From: Undaria pinnatifida
Taxonomy: Eukaryota > Sar > Phaeophyceae > Laminariales > Alariaceae
Reading direction: 5' to 3'
Length of the DNA stretch: 64,000 bases
NCBI GenBank assembly: GCA_012845835.1
Contig: JABAKD010000023.1
Span: 21,360,203-21,424,202 of the forward strand
Each line of letters starts with the position of its first letter. Position 1 is the stretch's first letter. Position numbers and translations under genes: made by a program. Positions 9,267-18,029 of the stretch are shown here, in pieces. The notes beneath the pieces are model-generated. The model was not told the origin of the DNA. It did no database searches and worked only from the letters and a program-made list of their open reading frames with translations.

Positions 9267-10085
9267 GCAGTCGCGGATTGCTTCGCGAACGGCAGAGTGT
9301 GCCTCACCGAGCAAATTTTTTCCTCTCCACTTGTGTGGATCCTTGGCGTGGGGGTCGTCCGCCCGGAGACCTATACCCCACACAGTGTCTAGAGGACTGG
9401 CCTCTGCCAGAAATTTGTTGCCAGTTCTCAAAAGGTGATTTTTAATGGCTGGGTTCTGCGTAAATTTGGCATAGTTGCCAGATAACACGGCATTTTGCTT
9501 CTCCCTGTCCCAAACGGCGGCGTCAAAATTGCGCACACCTCGACCGACGCGCTTTTGTGTGCTGGGGTCAGACGATGACATGATGAGCTCCACTGCGCGA
9601 TGGTCTTTAAAAAGCCGAGCCTTTTCAGCCATCATAAACTGCTCCGCGCAAGAATATGAGACGTCGTCGACGACAAACGACGAAGGAGACCACTGCGAGA
9701 AAAAGGACGGCGGTTGCCAGAACAACACTACTTTGTCTGTAGAGTATTCGAGGGAAGGGTCAAAAGTTGACGGTGCCAACCCGTCGGAGGCCGTGTTAGG
9801 CATATGAGCTTGTAATGTCCCCGTCTGGGGACACCAGTCTCTGGCACTTTGGGCCTGCAGCGTCCCCGTCTGAGAACTCCCGGCCTCGGGAGCACGGCGC
9901 GAGCCCGAACCCACGGGTGGTCGCGTCGTGGCCTTGTCGCTCTTTGGCGTAAAATTGCAAGGAACTGCTCTCACTGCACCCGAAGGGACAGGGGGCTCGG
10001 AGCTGTTACTGCTTGACGAGAGGCGCGATTCCTTCCGTATCTTCACGGGAATAGCGTCCAGCTGATCGGGCTGGAGGCCGTGGCG
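9267..10085 (-). CDS. NADAR domain protein segment of the retrotransposon polyprotein
   Basis: Residues are counted from the GTG at 10046. NADAR occupies about 101-259 (9270-9746) after a ~100-residue low-complexity linker. The family's conserved blocks are all visible: SQWSPSSFVVDDVSYSCAEQ (substrate pocket with the Glu of CAEQ), KRVGRGVRNFDAAVW, NYAKFTQNPAIKNHLLRTG, LAEASPLDTVWGIGL and WRGKNLLGEA. NADAR (YbiA/DUF1768) enzymes cleave N-glycosidic bonds of riboflavin intermediates, and some remove ADP-ribose from guanine in DNA; those are known family activities. Which one applies here is unknown. There is no start codon of its own, since the frame opens after a TGA near 10085. The last residues (NPPR, stop 9252) come from the inserted MITE. 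Excising the MITE fuses NADAR in frame to protease. A degraded copy exists in element 2. Confidence 0.88.
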
Positions 10086-10943
10086 TCACCACTGGCCCGT
10101 TGCGCAGTGTCGGATCTATATCCTGTGCCACTGGGGCAGACGTAGCCTGATGCACGTGGGTTTGCGTGCTTAAAGACGGATCAGGGCCCGTAGACCCTGT
10201 GGGCGTCTTCGAGAGCGGGGCTCGGGCAAGTGGAAATAAATTCTTCGCCCGAGAGGGCTCCTTCCCGTTAGCCCTCTTGAAGGAGAGAGACGAGGTAGCT
10301 AAGCTTGTCGGCTCCTCCTTGATGGGAAAAAGGATAGAGCGCCCGCTACTATCGCGAGGAGACACCGACTCAAATCTTGGAAAAGATCTCGGTGCATATG
10401 GGTTGGCTTTCCCACACCTCAAGCCAACCGCCGCTGTACGGTCAGGAAGAGGTGGAGACGAACCCGCTCGCGTATGGGGGCGACGCGTCGTCGCCGCAGT
10501 CTTCTTGCTGCGCGACGCGTGCCTGAAGGGAGCGTGCAAGGTGCAGGCTCCTGAGTCATGGTTGAGGGGGGCAGCGTTAGGGGCGCGTGCCTCCGTTGTC
10601 GAGCTTGAGCCACGGCAGGGGTTAACGTCGTTGGAAGTACTGGTCCCCATTGCCGAACTCGGACCATGATCGAGGGGGGCGTCACTGTGGGCGCGCACCC
10701 CTTCGTAGAAAAGGTAACCTGGCTGGGGGGGGGCATACTGGGAGCCCTGGTCCCCACCGCCGGCACTGCGCCGTGGAAGTCATCAGGCGACGTAGGAGCC
10801 CTTGGGCTCTTGACAGAAGTAATTTGTGCCGCGCCACGTGTAAGGCGAACGACAGGCACACGAGCATCTTGTGAAATCAAAGGAAGTGTCCCCGACAGTG
10901 CCGTCGGCGTACGGGTCGGGTGTGCCGTACCGCCGTCGCCCTG
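10086..10943 (-). CDS. Gag-NADAR linker region, frameshifted
   Basis: Between the Gag stop and NADAR. The Gag frame stays open after its TGA from 10943 down to 10419. The segment about 10006-10500 is instead protein-like in another frame (KEEPTSLATSS, APLSKTPTGSTGPDP, APVAQDIDPTLRNGPVV), and the same peptides recur in element 2 at 27420-27722. Gag, the read-through segment and NADAR share one frame, so the frame-changed middle implies two compensating indels in this copy. Composition is Ser/Pro/Thr/Arg rich with no recognised domain. It probably acts as a tether or nucleic-acid-binding linker, which is inference. Confidence 0.55.
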
Positions 10944-12977
10944 TCAGTTGCCAGTGCGAAAGGTACCTGGTTGGCGCGCGTTGGGGTTTCCGCTCGGATT
11001 GTGGGTTGCCCCGAAACGTTCCCCCGGAGCAGACACGGAAGCCGAGGAGGCTGGCGAGGGCGGGACAGCACCTTGTTGGCCAGGCGTGTATGTGCTGTTG
11101 TTGTTACCGCTGTGGCTGTTTGTCCGTCCCTGGTCCCGTGGGTACCCTCGTGATTGGTTTGAACGATTTCGGCGATTTTTGTTGTACGTTTGCGAGCGAG
11201 AAGAGCGTCCGTCGCGGCGATAGCTAACCATACGTGCTTGCCACCGTCGGAAAAAGTCATCATCGCCAAGTTGACCAAGTTCAGGGTTTAGACAGCCGCT
11301 GGCGTTGATAAAGGGATGCTTACAGTTGCGTAAGGAATGAGTGTATTCGTGACAGTTGAGGCAATGACCCCTGTTTTCTCGGAGAGCCGCGGCGCGGGCA
11401 GAGGGCGTGAGGAGGCCGCTCCAGAGGGGAGGGTCGTCGGTCTTAAACGAGGCACTAACAGCGAAAACTTCTGCATAGTGTTGTTCTTCTAGGGGCCAGC
11501 AGTTGGACATTTTGTCGAGCCAGGGATCGGTGGAAGCAACAATCGGCATGACAATCGGATTATGGCTCGAACCCGTCTGCCAAGAAGGCGACTGGGACAG
11601 CACTCGGCCCTGGCCGCGCCCATGAACGGCGGGCCGGGGCCCCGACGGGGCGGATGACCGCGATCCCGTCGAAGAAACAGGTAGAGAAAAATGTTTTTCG
11701 CCGTTGACGGCAGGTGTCTTATTGTGCGCCAAGTCACTGAACGCTTTCCACATGGCATCAAACGAGGCGTATGGCCGTGGGTCCGTAGCCTTCGAGCCAG
11801 GGTATAACGTAGGCATGAGGGTCGGAAACTGCTCGTTGACCGCCATCCTAACCACCTCCAGTACGACATCCGTCCCCGGGGACAAAACACGCTCACTCCC
11901 CGTGACTGCCGATACTAGCGCACGGAACTCCCGACTGAAATCAGAAAAAGGCGTGCCGTTACACACTCCAAAAGTGTGCAACTTAGTGTAGCCTTCGCTC
12001 GTGTCGACCCGGTCAAAGTGCGTCACGAGCAGGCGTAGCAGGAGGGAGAAAGCCTCGGGCCCAGATGCTCCTCCGTCCAACGCTCTTGACACCTGTCCAA
12101 AAAAATCGTCGATCAAGGTGGTCATGCGAGCGGTCGTGGGCCTGTCAGGTGTTATGGCACGGTTGAATGCCAGGCGGAGGGGGTGGATCCAACCGGGAAC
12201 CCACATGGGGGCACGTACACCCTCTTGGCAACGGTCGTCACAGCGCATGAGTATGTCAGTCATGGCAGACCGAACCGAACGTGTGAGTTGCTGTAGGCCG
12301 TCAGACTTGTTCAAAGAGACGGGGAACGGTAGCACAGACATGCGTGATACGTCCTTGTGGGAGAGCTTAACATAGGCGCGCCTAACCGAGTCATCGAGCG
12401 TGGATTTAGCTAGAGCCGCGGCGGTAGCAAGTTCGGCGGTACGCTCGCGAGCCAAATCCGAAGAAACAGCCTTGGTGTGGTCACCCGACACAGTTAGTTT
12501 GCTCAGCCGGTCGGCGGACGAGGCAATATCCACCAGGGAAGGAGTTACTTGCCTCCTGCCAGCTACCACGGTCACCTCGCCGTGGTCCGTGTTCGAGCTC
12601 GAAGACGAGCGGGAGGACGTTGACGACCCGTCCCACGCTGAGGGCCCTCGTGTGCTGTTTCGCCGTCCTCCGGTGCCTCCTCCCGAGCTGCGACCGCCGC
12701 CCCGGTTGGTTCGGGCCTGGTTGCTCCCTTGGCGGCGCTGTGGGCCACCACCAGTACCCGACGTTCCTCCCGCGCTTCCACCACCGTTGCCACCACCGCG
12801 ACGGTTGTGGTGGCCACCACTCCCACCGTTTTCCCCCTTTCCCCCACTTTGGCCGCCACCACCCCCGGAGTTGCCACCTCCACGGTTGCGGTCCCCCCGA
12901 TCACGGCTGCCACCGCGCCGCTGTTTGGTGGAGCGCCTTTCTCCAGCGCTTCCTTTGGAGTCGGCCACAGGACTGGG
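10944..12977 (-). CDS. gag: Gag-like nucleocapsid polyprotein with CCHC zinc knuckle
   Basis: About 674 residues from the GTG at 12968 (no ATG at this point; a TGA in the same frame lies at 12978-12980). N-terminal ~120 residues are extremely Gly/Arg/Ser rich (RGG-like, RNA-binding character). A middle ~400-residue region with helix-forming sequence (FNRAITPDRPTT, FSLLLRLLVTHFDRV) is the likely capsid part. A classical zinc knuckle C-x2-C-x4-H-x4-C (CLNCHEYTHSLRNC) sits at residues 536-549 (around 11322-11363), followed by an Arg/Ser/Asn-rich tail. It ends in TGA at 10944-10946, after which the same frame stays open to 10419, compatible with stop-codon read-through to pol. The probable N-terminal extension is in a different frame just upstream. 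Confidence 0.85.
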   Translation of the reverse strand, partial: PSPVADSKGSAGERRSTKQRRGGSRDRGDRNRGGGNSGGGGGQSGGKGENGGSGGHHNRRGGGNGGGSAGGTSGTGGGPQRRQGSNQARTNRGGGRSSGGGTGGRRNSTRGPSAWDGSSTSSRSSSSSNTDHGEVTVVAGRRQVTPSLVDIASSADRLSKLTVSGDHTKAVSSDLARERTAELATAAALAKSTLDDSVRRAYVKLSHKDVSRMSVLPFPVSLNKSDGLQQLTRSVRSAMTDILMRCDDRCQEGVRAPMWVPGWIHPLRLAFNRAITPDRPTTARMTTLIDDFFGQVSRALDGGASGPEAFSLLLRLLVTHFDRVDTSEGYTKLHTFGVCNGTPFSDFSREFRALVSAVTGSERVLSPGTDVVLEVVRMAVNEQFPTLMPTLYPGSKATDPRPYASFDAMWKAFSDLAHNKTPAVNGEKHFSLPVSSTGSRSSAPSGPRPAVHGRGQGRVLSQSPSWQTGSSHNPIVMPIVASTDPWLDKMSNCWPLEEQHYAEVFAVSASFKTDDPPLWSGLLTPSARAAALRENRGHCLNCHEYTHSLRNCKHPFINASGCLNPELGQLGDDDFFRRWQARMVSYRRDGRSSRSQTYNKNRRNRSNQSRGYPRDQGRTNSHSGNNNSTYTPGQQGAVPPSPASSASVSAPGERFGATHNPSGNPNARQPGTFRTGN

Positions 12978-13228
12978 TCAGGGGCGTCGTCGTGGGCCAA
13001 TCTTAAGACTTTGACCAAAACGAGGGTAGGTGCTCGCCTCATCTGCCCGAAGGCGGACGAGTTGTCCCGGCGAGCCCAGACTGCTCCGACCGAAAGGTCT
13101 TCCGCCTTGAACGACGACCGTCGCTCTGAAGTTAGAAGGGCCTTGGCCGCTGCTATCACCCCCTCCGCCAGATGCGCCGAGAACTCGACCCTCGGCGTGG
13201 TAGCCATGTACTGGACGCTGCCAGACAT
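12978..13228 (-). CDS. Probable N-terminal part of Gag in a shifted frame
   Basis: From the ATG at 13228 (a second ATG is at 13207) a frame encodes about 85 complex-looking residues (VEFSAHLAEGVIAAAKALL, SFKAEDLSVGAVWARRDNS) and stays open, in low-complexity Val/Ala form, to 12572 on top of the Gly/Arg-rich start of Gag. The Gag frame itself opens only at 12977. A frameshift, mutational or programmed, somewhere between 12977 and about 12570 would join the two. The frame is also continuous with the upstream 212-aa ORF except for one TAA at 13256-13258. Confidence 0.5.
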
Positions 13229-13255
13229 AAAAACGTCGTCCCCGGGTCGTGTATC

Positions 13256-13894
13256 TTAAGAGGCAACACTCAGCGGGCGCGCCGAGGAAGGGGCAGCTCT
13301 CGCCGGAGTCGATGTAGCTGAGAGGGCAACGGCTTGACGTGCCCTCTCTACCGCGCGGGACGCCTCACGAGCAGCGGCCCTCGCCTGATCGATGGCGTGA
13401 TCCTCACGGCGTCGACGTTCGTTATCTAGCCGTTTGCGTTCCTCTCGTCGAAGCAGGGTTGCGTTGGCTTCGTCGAGAGCTCTTTGGGCCCGAGAAATTT
13501 CAGACTCTGAGTCTGAGGGGCCAGCATGGGAGCGCTGGTCTCCGTAGCTCTGGGGAAGGCACTCTGTCGAGCGCGGAGAGGTCAGATGTCGACGGTGGTG
13601 CTCTGAGGACAGCTGGAGATGCTCCCTCGAGGCGGGGGATATTTGTCGTCGTGATGTCTCCGCGCCCGGTAGGAGTTTTTCCGCCTCGTCGACCGGCGAG
13701 TCGGGGTGGTCGGACGGTGTGCCGTGTTGTTGACTCGTGTTGGAGTCACTATCGTCGTCCAGGTTTTCGGCGCGTCCTCCTCGTCTCGATTCGCGGGACC
13801 TCGAGCGTTCCCGTCCTTCTCCCTGGGCCTCCTGGATGGGGCGCGTGGAGGACCGCAGCCTGCCCGAGTAGCCCCCATCGTCACTGGTGGACAT
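13256..13894 (-). CDS. 212-aa charged coiled-coil ORF at the start of element 1
   Basis: The first long ORF downstream of the leader, with an ATG at 13892-13894 in a good context (CACC before ATG). The protein is Arg/Ser/Glu rich with SR-like dipeptides (RERSRSRESRRGG) near residue 30, an acidic stretch (NLDDDSDSN), and from about 130 to 190 a heptad-like, highly charged helix (RREERKRLDNERRRREDHAI) predicted by eye to be a coiled coil. It ends in TAA, beyond which the same frame reopens for the Gag N-terminal segment after 30 bases. It may be the N-terminal portion of Gag interrupted by a nonsense codon, or a separate accessory ORF. No family recognised. Confidence 0.6.
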   Translation of the reverse strand: MSTSDDGGYSGRLRSSTRPIQEAQGEGRERSRSRESRRGGRAENLDDDSDSNTSQQHGTPSDHPDSPVDEAEKLLPGAETSRRQISPASREHLQLSSEHHRRHLTSPRSTECLPQSYGDQRSHAGPSDSESEISRAQRALDEANATLLRREERKRLDNERRRREDHAIDQARAAAREASRAVERARQAVALSATSTPARAAPSSARPLSVAS

Positions 13895-14289
13895 GGTGCC
13901 AAGGTGTAGTGAAGGGGGGGGGGGATAGGAACGACGCGTGAAGAAGCTATGGAGACAGATAAATTTTTGTGGTGTTCCTGCTCCAAGGAGCGGTATATCT
14001 GTGTTTCAGCAAACAGCAACAATATGGGCCTTAACGCCGTCCAGCCTTAGTGATGGTAGCAGCCACGTCAACTAGCCGTATAAGAGGAGTACAGCAGTAA
14101 CAAGGTACCAATCATCATAACCGCAACATAAGAGCAGCGCCCAGTCTGACCGTAGGGTATATGGGTAACGCCCGCACGAACCGCAGTACAAGGAGCCAAA
14201 ACTGGGCAGCACTGACCCTAACCGCAGTGCAGGGGGTGCAACACAGTAAGGGTACGTCTGCAGCCATCGCACTTGAACAGGCATCATTC

Positions 14290-15240
14290 GACCTAGGCGG
14301 GGGGAGGTAGCACAGGAAAGCGTCGCCCAAAACGCCCACGCTCATCGGACCAAAACAGGCAGCATTCACCCTAGGTGTAGTGTAGGGGATATCACAAAAA
14401 CGGTTCGCCCAACACGCCGACGCTCATCGCACCAAAACAGGCAGCATTTACCCTAGGTGTAGTGTAGGGGTGGAAGCACAGTGTAAGATCGCCCAACACG
14501 CTGACACTCAGCGCACCAAAACGGGCAGCATTTACCCTAGGTGTAGTGTAGGGGGGGAGCACAGTGAAAGGTCACCCAACACGCTGACACTCGTCGCACC
14601 AAAACAGGCAGCATTTAACCTAGGTGTAGTGTAGGGGGGGGAGCACAGTGAAAGGTCACCCAACACGCTGACACTCGTCGCACCAAAACAGGCAGCATTT
14701 ACCCTAGGTGTAGTGTAGGGGTGGAAGCACAGTGTAAGATCGCCCAACACGCTGACACTCATCGCACCAAAACGGGCAGCATTTACCCTAGGTGTAGTGT
14801 AGGGGGGGGAGCACAGTGAAAAGTCACCCAACACGCTGACACTCGTCGCACCAAAACAGGCAGCATTTAACCTAGGTGTAGTGTAGGGGTGGAAGCACAG
14901 TGTAAGATCGCCCAACACGCTGACACTCATCGCACCAAAACGGGCAGCATTTACCCTAGGTGTAGTGTAGGGGGGGGAGCACAGTGAAAGGTCACCCAAC
15001 ACGCTAACACTCGTCGCACTAAAACAGGCAGCATTTAACCTAGGTGTAGTGTAGGGGTGGAAGCACAGTGTAATATCGCCCAACATGATGACACTCATCG
15101 CACCAAAACGGGCAGCATTTACCCTAGGTGTAGTGTAGGGCGGAGCACAGTGAAAGGTCACCCAACACGCTGACACTGGTCGCACCAAAACGGGCAGCAT
15201 TTACCCTAGGTGCAGTGTAGAGGGGGAGCACAGTGAAGGA
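14290..15240 (-). repeat. Tandem array of about eleven 84 bp units in the retroelement leader
   Basis: The landmark CCTAGGTGTAGTGTAGGG recurs at spacings of 81-85 bases (CTAG at 14371, 14453, 14537, 14620, 14704, 14788, 14872, 14955, 15040, 15124, 15205). Two unit types alternate over most of the array: one with GGGGGGAGCACAGTGAAAGG and one with GGTGGAAGCACAGTGTAAGA. This gives a ~168 bp higher-order period. Flanking sequence to about 15360 contains more decayed units. It may act as a promoter/enhancer array or packaging signal, which is inference. Confidence 0.92.
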
Positions 15241-15967
15241 TCGTGCAGCCAACCGTATAAAAATGGGCAGCATCTGCCCCCACAGTAGTGTAGTGGGGGG
15301 TAGGACAGTATACGTTCGCGCACCAACCGTATTTAAAAAAAAACGGGCATTATAACCCCCCCAAACAAAGTAATTTCCCTCGACCGCACTGAAGGGGGAC
15401 GGTCGCGCCTACAGTAGTGCTGATTGCTGCAGCATCGCTGCTGTGTTCACAGGTAACGGCAATTTCAACCGCACCAAGATGGGTAGTGTAGTACCAACAC
15501 CAGCTGTAGAAAAATGTGCACGCCCACAGTCGAATAAAAAGGCTGTTTGCCCCCAAAGGTACCGCATTAAACGGGCTGTTCTCCACTGCACTAGTAAAAA
15601 CTGTGAAGCGCAGTATCTCCGCGAACTGTGTAGTAAGCGCTCTGTAACAGGCAGTAGCTGTCCGAACATGTGCAGAGAAGAAGAAAAAACAAATTCCAGC
15701 GTAGACCCTAGCAATATCGTGAAGGGCAGCACATGTACCGGCAGGAAGACGGCCTAACGCCCGGACAGCTGAAAATAAATCCGTACCCACTCCCACCGAT
15801 AAAGGGACAGTTACGTTGACAGCAGTGCGGAGTGCCGCACGGTCACAGCTGTGCATACACAGAAAGTGGTATTATAGTCCCCGCGTACCCATGAATGGGA
15901 GAATATAGGGAATCGCACACACCAACAGCCTTGCCCAAAAAAAGCCAGCACAGAGTTTCAGCGTTCA

Positions 15968-15984
15968 CTAGGTTCAAGTCCTAG
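15968..15984 (+). other. tRNA T-arm-like hairpin
   Basis: CTAGG TTCAAGT CCTAG forms a perfect 5 bp T-stem with a 7-base loop and a canonical B-box core. No D-arm, anticodon arm or matching acceptor can be found on either side, so this is a remnant or coincidence rather than a tRNA gene. Confidence 0.4.
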
Positions 15985-16892
15985 TCACGGAGGGGCCAGG
16001 ACGAAAAAAAAAACTCTCGAATCGAACTTGCAAGGAGCACTCGCACAGCAGTGGGGGGTGTCAGAGCTGCGGTGCTGTAACTGTGGACGCTGGGGCAGTG
16101 AAGGGTCGAGCTATGTGGTGTATGAGCAGGAGCAAAGTAGGCGGCTTGGCTGCTGTACAGTGACTTCTACAGCAGAGAATCCGGCGTTATATGGCAGGCA
16201 TTGACAGCGAGCCCATTGTGCTGCACTGTAGTTGGCACCTCTGCAAAAATGATGGTGGTTGAAGCTACGCGACGGACAGCAGTAGTGGAACGCTGTTGAT
16301 CGAGAAAGATCGGAGAGGGGTCCGAGGTGTGTCAAATTAGTAGCTTGTACTAATTTCGGCAGAAAGGGGGCAGCTGCTTGTTCGACGCACAAGAATGATC
16401 GACGAATGTACTGAAACCCATACGATAACGCGTGTACTGGAAAATTCGCCAAACGAAAAATCCCAAACATTCCACGAGCACCGCCTGTTCCTTCCCAGGT
16501 AGATCACAAGGAAGGAGCCCCGACATGAGCTCCTAGAGCACGGTGCCCGTAGTCCAATGGGGTCCCACGAAGGGCGGTTTGGCTCCGACAGCAAAGGATG
16601 TGCTGGGCGATGGGCTCTCTCAGCGAGCAAAGTCCCCTTCGAAGGTCATTCGAAGGGTTGATTCCAGTATGCTTGTCCGTGGCATGTCGTGCATATGCCT
16701 CCGAGCCCCAAAGCGCGAAAAAAAAGTACGAGTCGATGGCCGATCTTGGGGCTTGTGCTGGCAACTCGCGGATATGCGCTGTGGAACATGCTGGCAGAGC
16801 GCGGAGCAAACAAGTCTGATGGGTGGGGCTCGGGCAGTTCCACTGCGGAGTGGTCTATGACCAGCTGGCGGTGAACTGATGCGGCCAAAGGC

Positions 16893-17095
16893 CGGGACGA
16901 GGGGTGTGCTCCGAAGAGCAGTGTCGTCCGCCCGTACTCGGAAAGTGTCCTCTGTGTGGTGCGTGCCCAGCAACCAACAGGAGGGACCAAAATTCGAGAC
17001 GAGGAGTGTGCTCCGCAGAGCAGTGTCGTCCGCACGTACTTGGAAGATGTCGTCCGTGTGGTACGTGCGCGGCGACCAACAGGAGGGGCCCCTGC
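16893..17095 (-). repeat. Two ~102 bp tandem repeats in the leader
   Basis: GACGAGGGGTGTGCTCCG at about 16894 and GACGAGGAGTGTGCTCCG at about 16998 begin two units that both continue through GAGCAGTGTCGTCCGC and end in CAACAGGAGGG(A/G)CC. Confidence 0.75.
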
Positions 17096-17258
17096 CATCT
17101 CACTGCTGTTGTGGTCGCCGTTGTAGGAGGAAGGGCGCTCCCTCCATTCAGAAGCCACCCGAGAAGGAACAGGGGTCGTGGGCTCGATGGAAAGCAAAAG
17201 CAAAATCGCTACGAAAAAAAAATCGGAGAGATTAGGAGAACGCTGCCACAATAGCATA

Positions 17259-17276
17259 TCAAGCTCGTCGACGCCA
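17259..17276 (-). promoter_or_regulatory. Candidate primer-binding site
   Basis: Two bases inside the 5' LTR, the minus strand reads TGGCGTCGACGAGCTTGA, the TGG expected opposite a tRNA 3' CCA. I cannot match the remaining bases to a specific tRNA, and no other copy keeps this region, so it is positional evidence only. Confidence 0.4.
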
Positions 17277-17278
17277 CA

Positions 17279-17548
17279 TGTGAAATTAAAGGGTGGAGGA
17301 CACAGAGTGCCCCCTGCAGGTCTGCCAATTGATCAGGTCCTCGGAGAGTACTCACTTTCGTTCCTTCGTAGAGATGTAGCTTTATTCGTTTCCACCAGAG
17401 CCCGGGATAGCTTCTGAGATCGGAGGCGCGTGCCTCCGATCTAATTCCTAACTTCCCCGAATATAATACGCCAACCTTATCATACGAAACCCATCCAAAT
17501 GATCTTAAATTCGGATACCTACAGGCCTTTCGAGGCCGTATCTTAACA
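17279..17548 (-). repeat. 5' LTR of element 1 (270 bp)
   Basis: Matches 2138-2406. On the minus strand it starts TGTTAAGATACGG and ends TTTCACA. It contains the 26 bp palindrome at 17417-17442 and AATAAA downstream. A TATTATATTC stretch upstream of the palindrome is a possible TATA-like element for Pol II initiation, so the palindrome would lie in or near the R region. Confidence 0.9.
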
Positions 17549-17560
17549 TTTTCTTTTCTT

Positions 17561-17905
17561 TGTTTCTTTTCTCCAATTGACTTACGCCTGTCGTGCGTAT
17601 GCGTAGTGATAGATACTATTAATACGTGTAATATATACGTGGTAGTCTTCCTTGGGTGGCAATCGGAATAGTTGGTTTCTCCAGGCGTGAGTAATGAGAC
17701 GTATGCACCGGTATGGACCTGGCACATCGTAGACTGACTCCCGATTTCACTTTTTTATATGTTTCTGGTGGACGCATGATAATGAATTGCGTCAGCTGTG
17801 ATATATGCGTGTACCACCTTGGGTTGTTTGTGTTGTTTCCCTGGGGTATTCCTCAGCTCCAGACGGTGACTGGAGCCTGTCCTGTGACCACGGACTTGAT
17901 TATGC
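17561..17905 (-). repeat. Dispersed repeat, inverted copy of 47690-48005
   Basis: From CCAATTGACTTACGCC to CCTGTCCTGTGACCA, the block is the reverse complement of 47690-48005. It starts right beside the element 1 insertion point. At 48 kb the repeat continues instead through an uninterrupted pyrimidine-rich tract (as read on the minus strand). Confidence 0.8.
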
Positions 17906-18029
17906 CAGTTAATGTGAGAACAACAACAACAATGAAAAAAAATGTAATCCTCATTCATAAAAATTTTATATATATATATTTGTAAAAAATAGCAGTACTG
18001 GTAGATACACCACCCACTCACTGCTGCTG

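Larger units (their letters stand above)
13895..17278 (-). other. Long 5' leader of element 1 (3.4 kb)
   Basis: Non-coding region between the 5' LTR and the first ATG-initiated ORF. It contains the 84 bp tandem array (14290-15240), decayed related units up to about 15360, a tRNA T-arm-like hairpin near 15968, and a pair of ~102 bp repeats (16893-17095). Open frames on the minus strand within the tandem array exist because 84 is divisible by three, and they are Cys/Leu-rich repeats without family resemblance. Such a long leader is unusual for Ty3/gypsy elements. Neither element 2 nor element 3 retains the region for comparison. Confidence 0.65.
2138..17548 (-). mobile_element. Ty3/gypsy LTR retrotransposon with NADAR domain (element 1, nearly complete)
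   Basis: A 15.4 kb element read on the minus strand, bounded by two LTRs (17279-17548 as 5', 2138-2406 as 3') that differ at about seven positions by eye. LTRs start TGTTAAG and end with CA, and a TTTT target duplication is possible in the pyrimidine-rich flank. In transcription order it holds: candidate PBS, 3.4 kb leader with ~84 bp tandem repeats, a 212-aa charged ORF, Gag with a zinc knuckle, a linker, NADAR, retropepsin, RT, RNase H, a long Pro/Ser-rich spacer, DD35E integrase, chromodomain, Tudor/SH3-like tail, and 860 bp of 3' UTR. Domain order PR-RT-RH-INT identifies Ty3/gypsy, and the chromodomain places it near chromoviruses. Several in-frame stops (13256, 10944, 8435, 7811), a linker frame change and a MITE insertion show that this copy is no longer autonomous as read. 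Confidence 0.93.

Noticed and set aside
9133-9438. Plus-strand frames antisense to NADAR and across the MITE
   Set aside because: Antisense shadow of the NADAR coding region. Similar peptides at 19177 exist because the MITE is repeated.
9252-10046. NADAR as an independent host gene captured by chance
   Set aside because: It lies between Gag and protease on the same strand within LTR bounds, recurs in element 2 with flanking linker and pol, and is in frame with protease once the MITE is removed.
14532-15200. 222-codon minus-strand frame over the 84 bp repeats
   Set aside because: It is open only because the repeat unit is a multiple of three and lacks stops. The peptide is a Cys/Leu-rich repeat without family resemblance, and other frames in the array are open as well.
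15968-15984. Possible tRNA gene
   Set aside because: Only a T-arm can be formed. No acceptor, D or anticodon arms fit.
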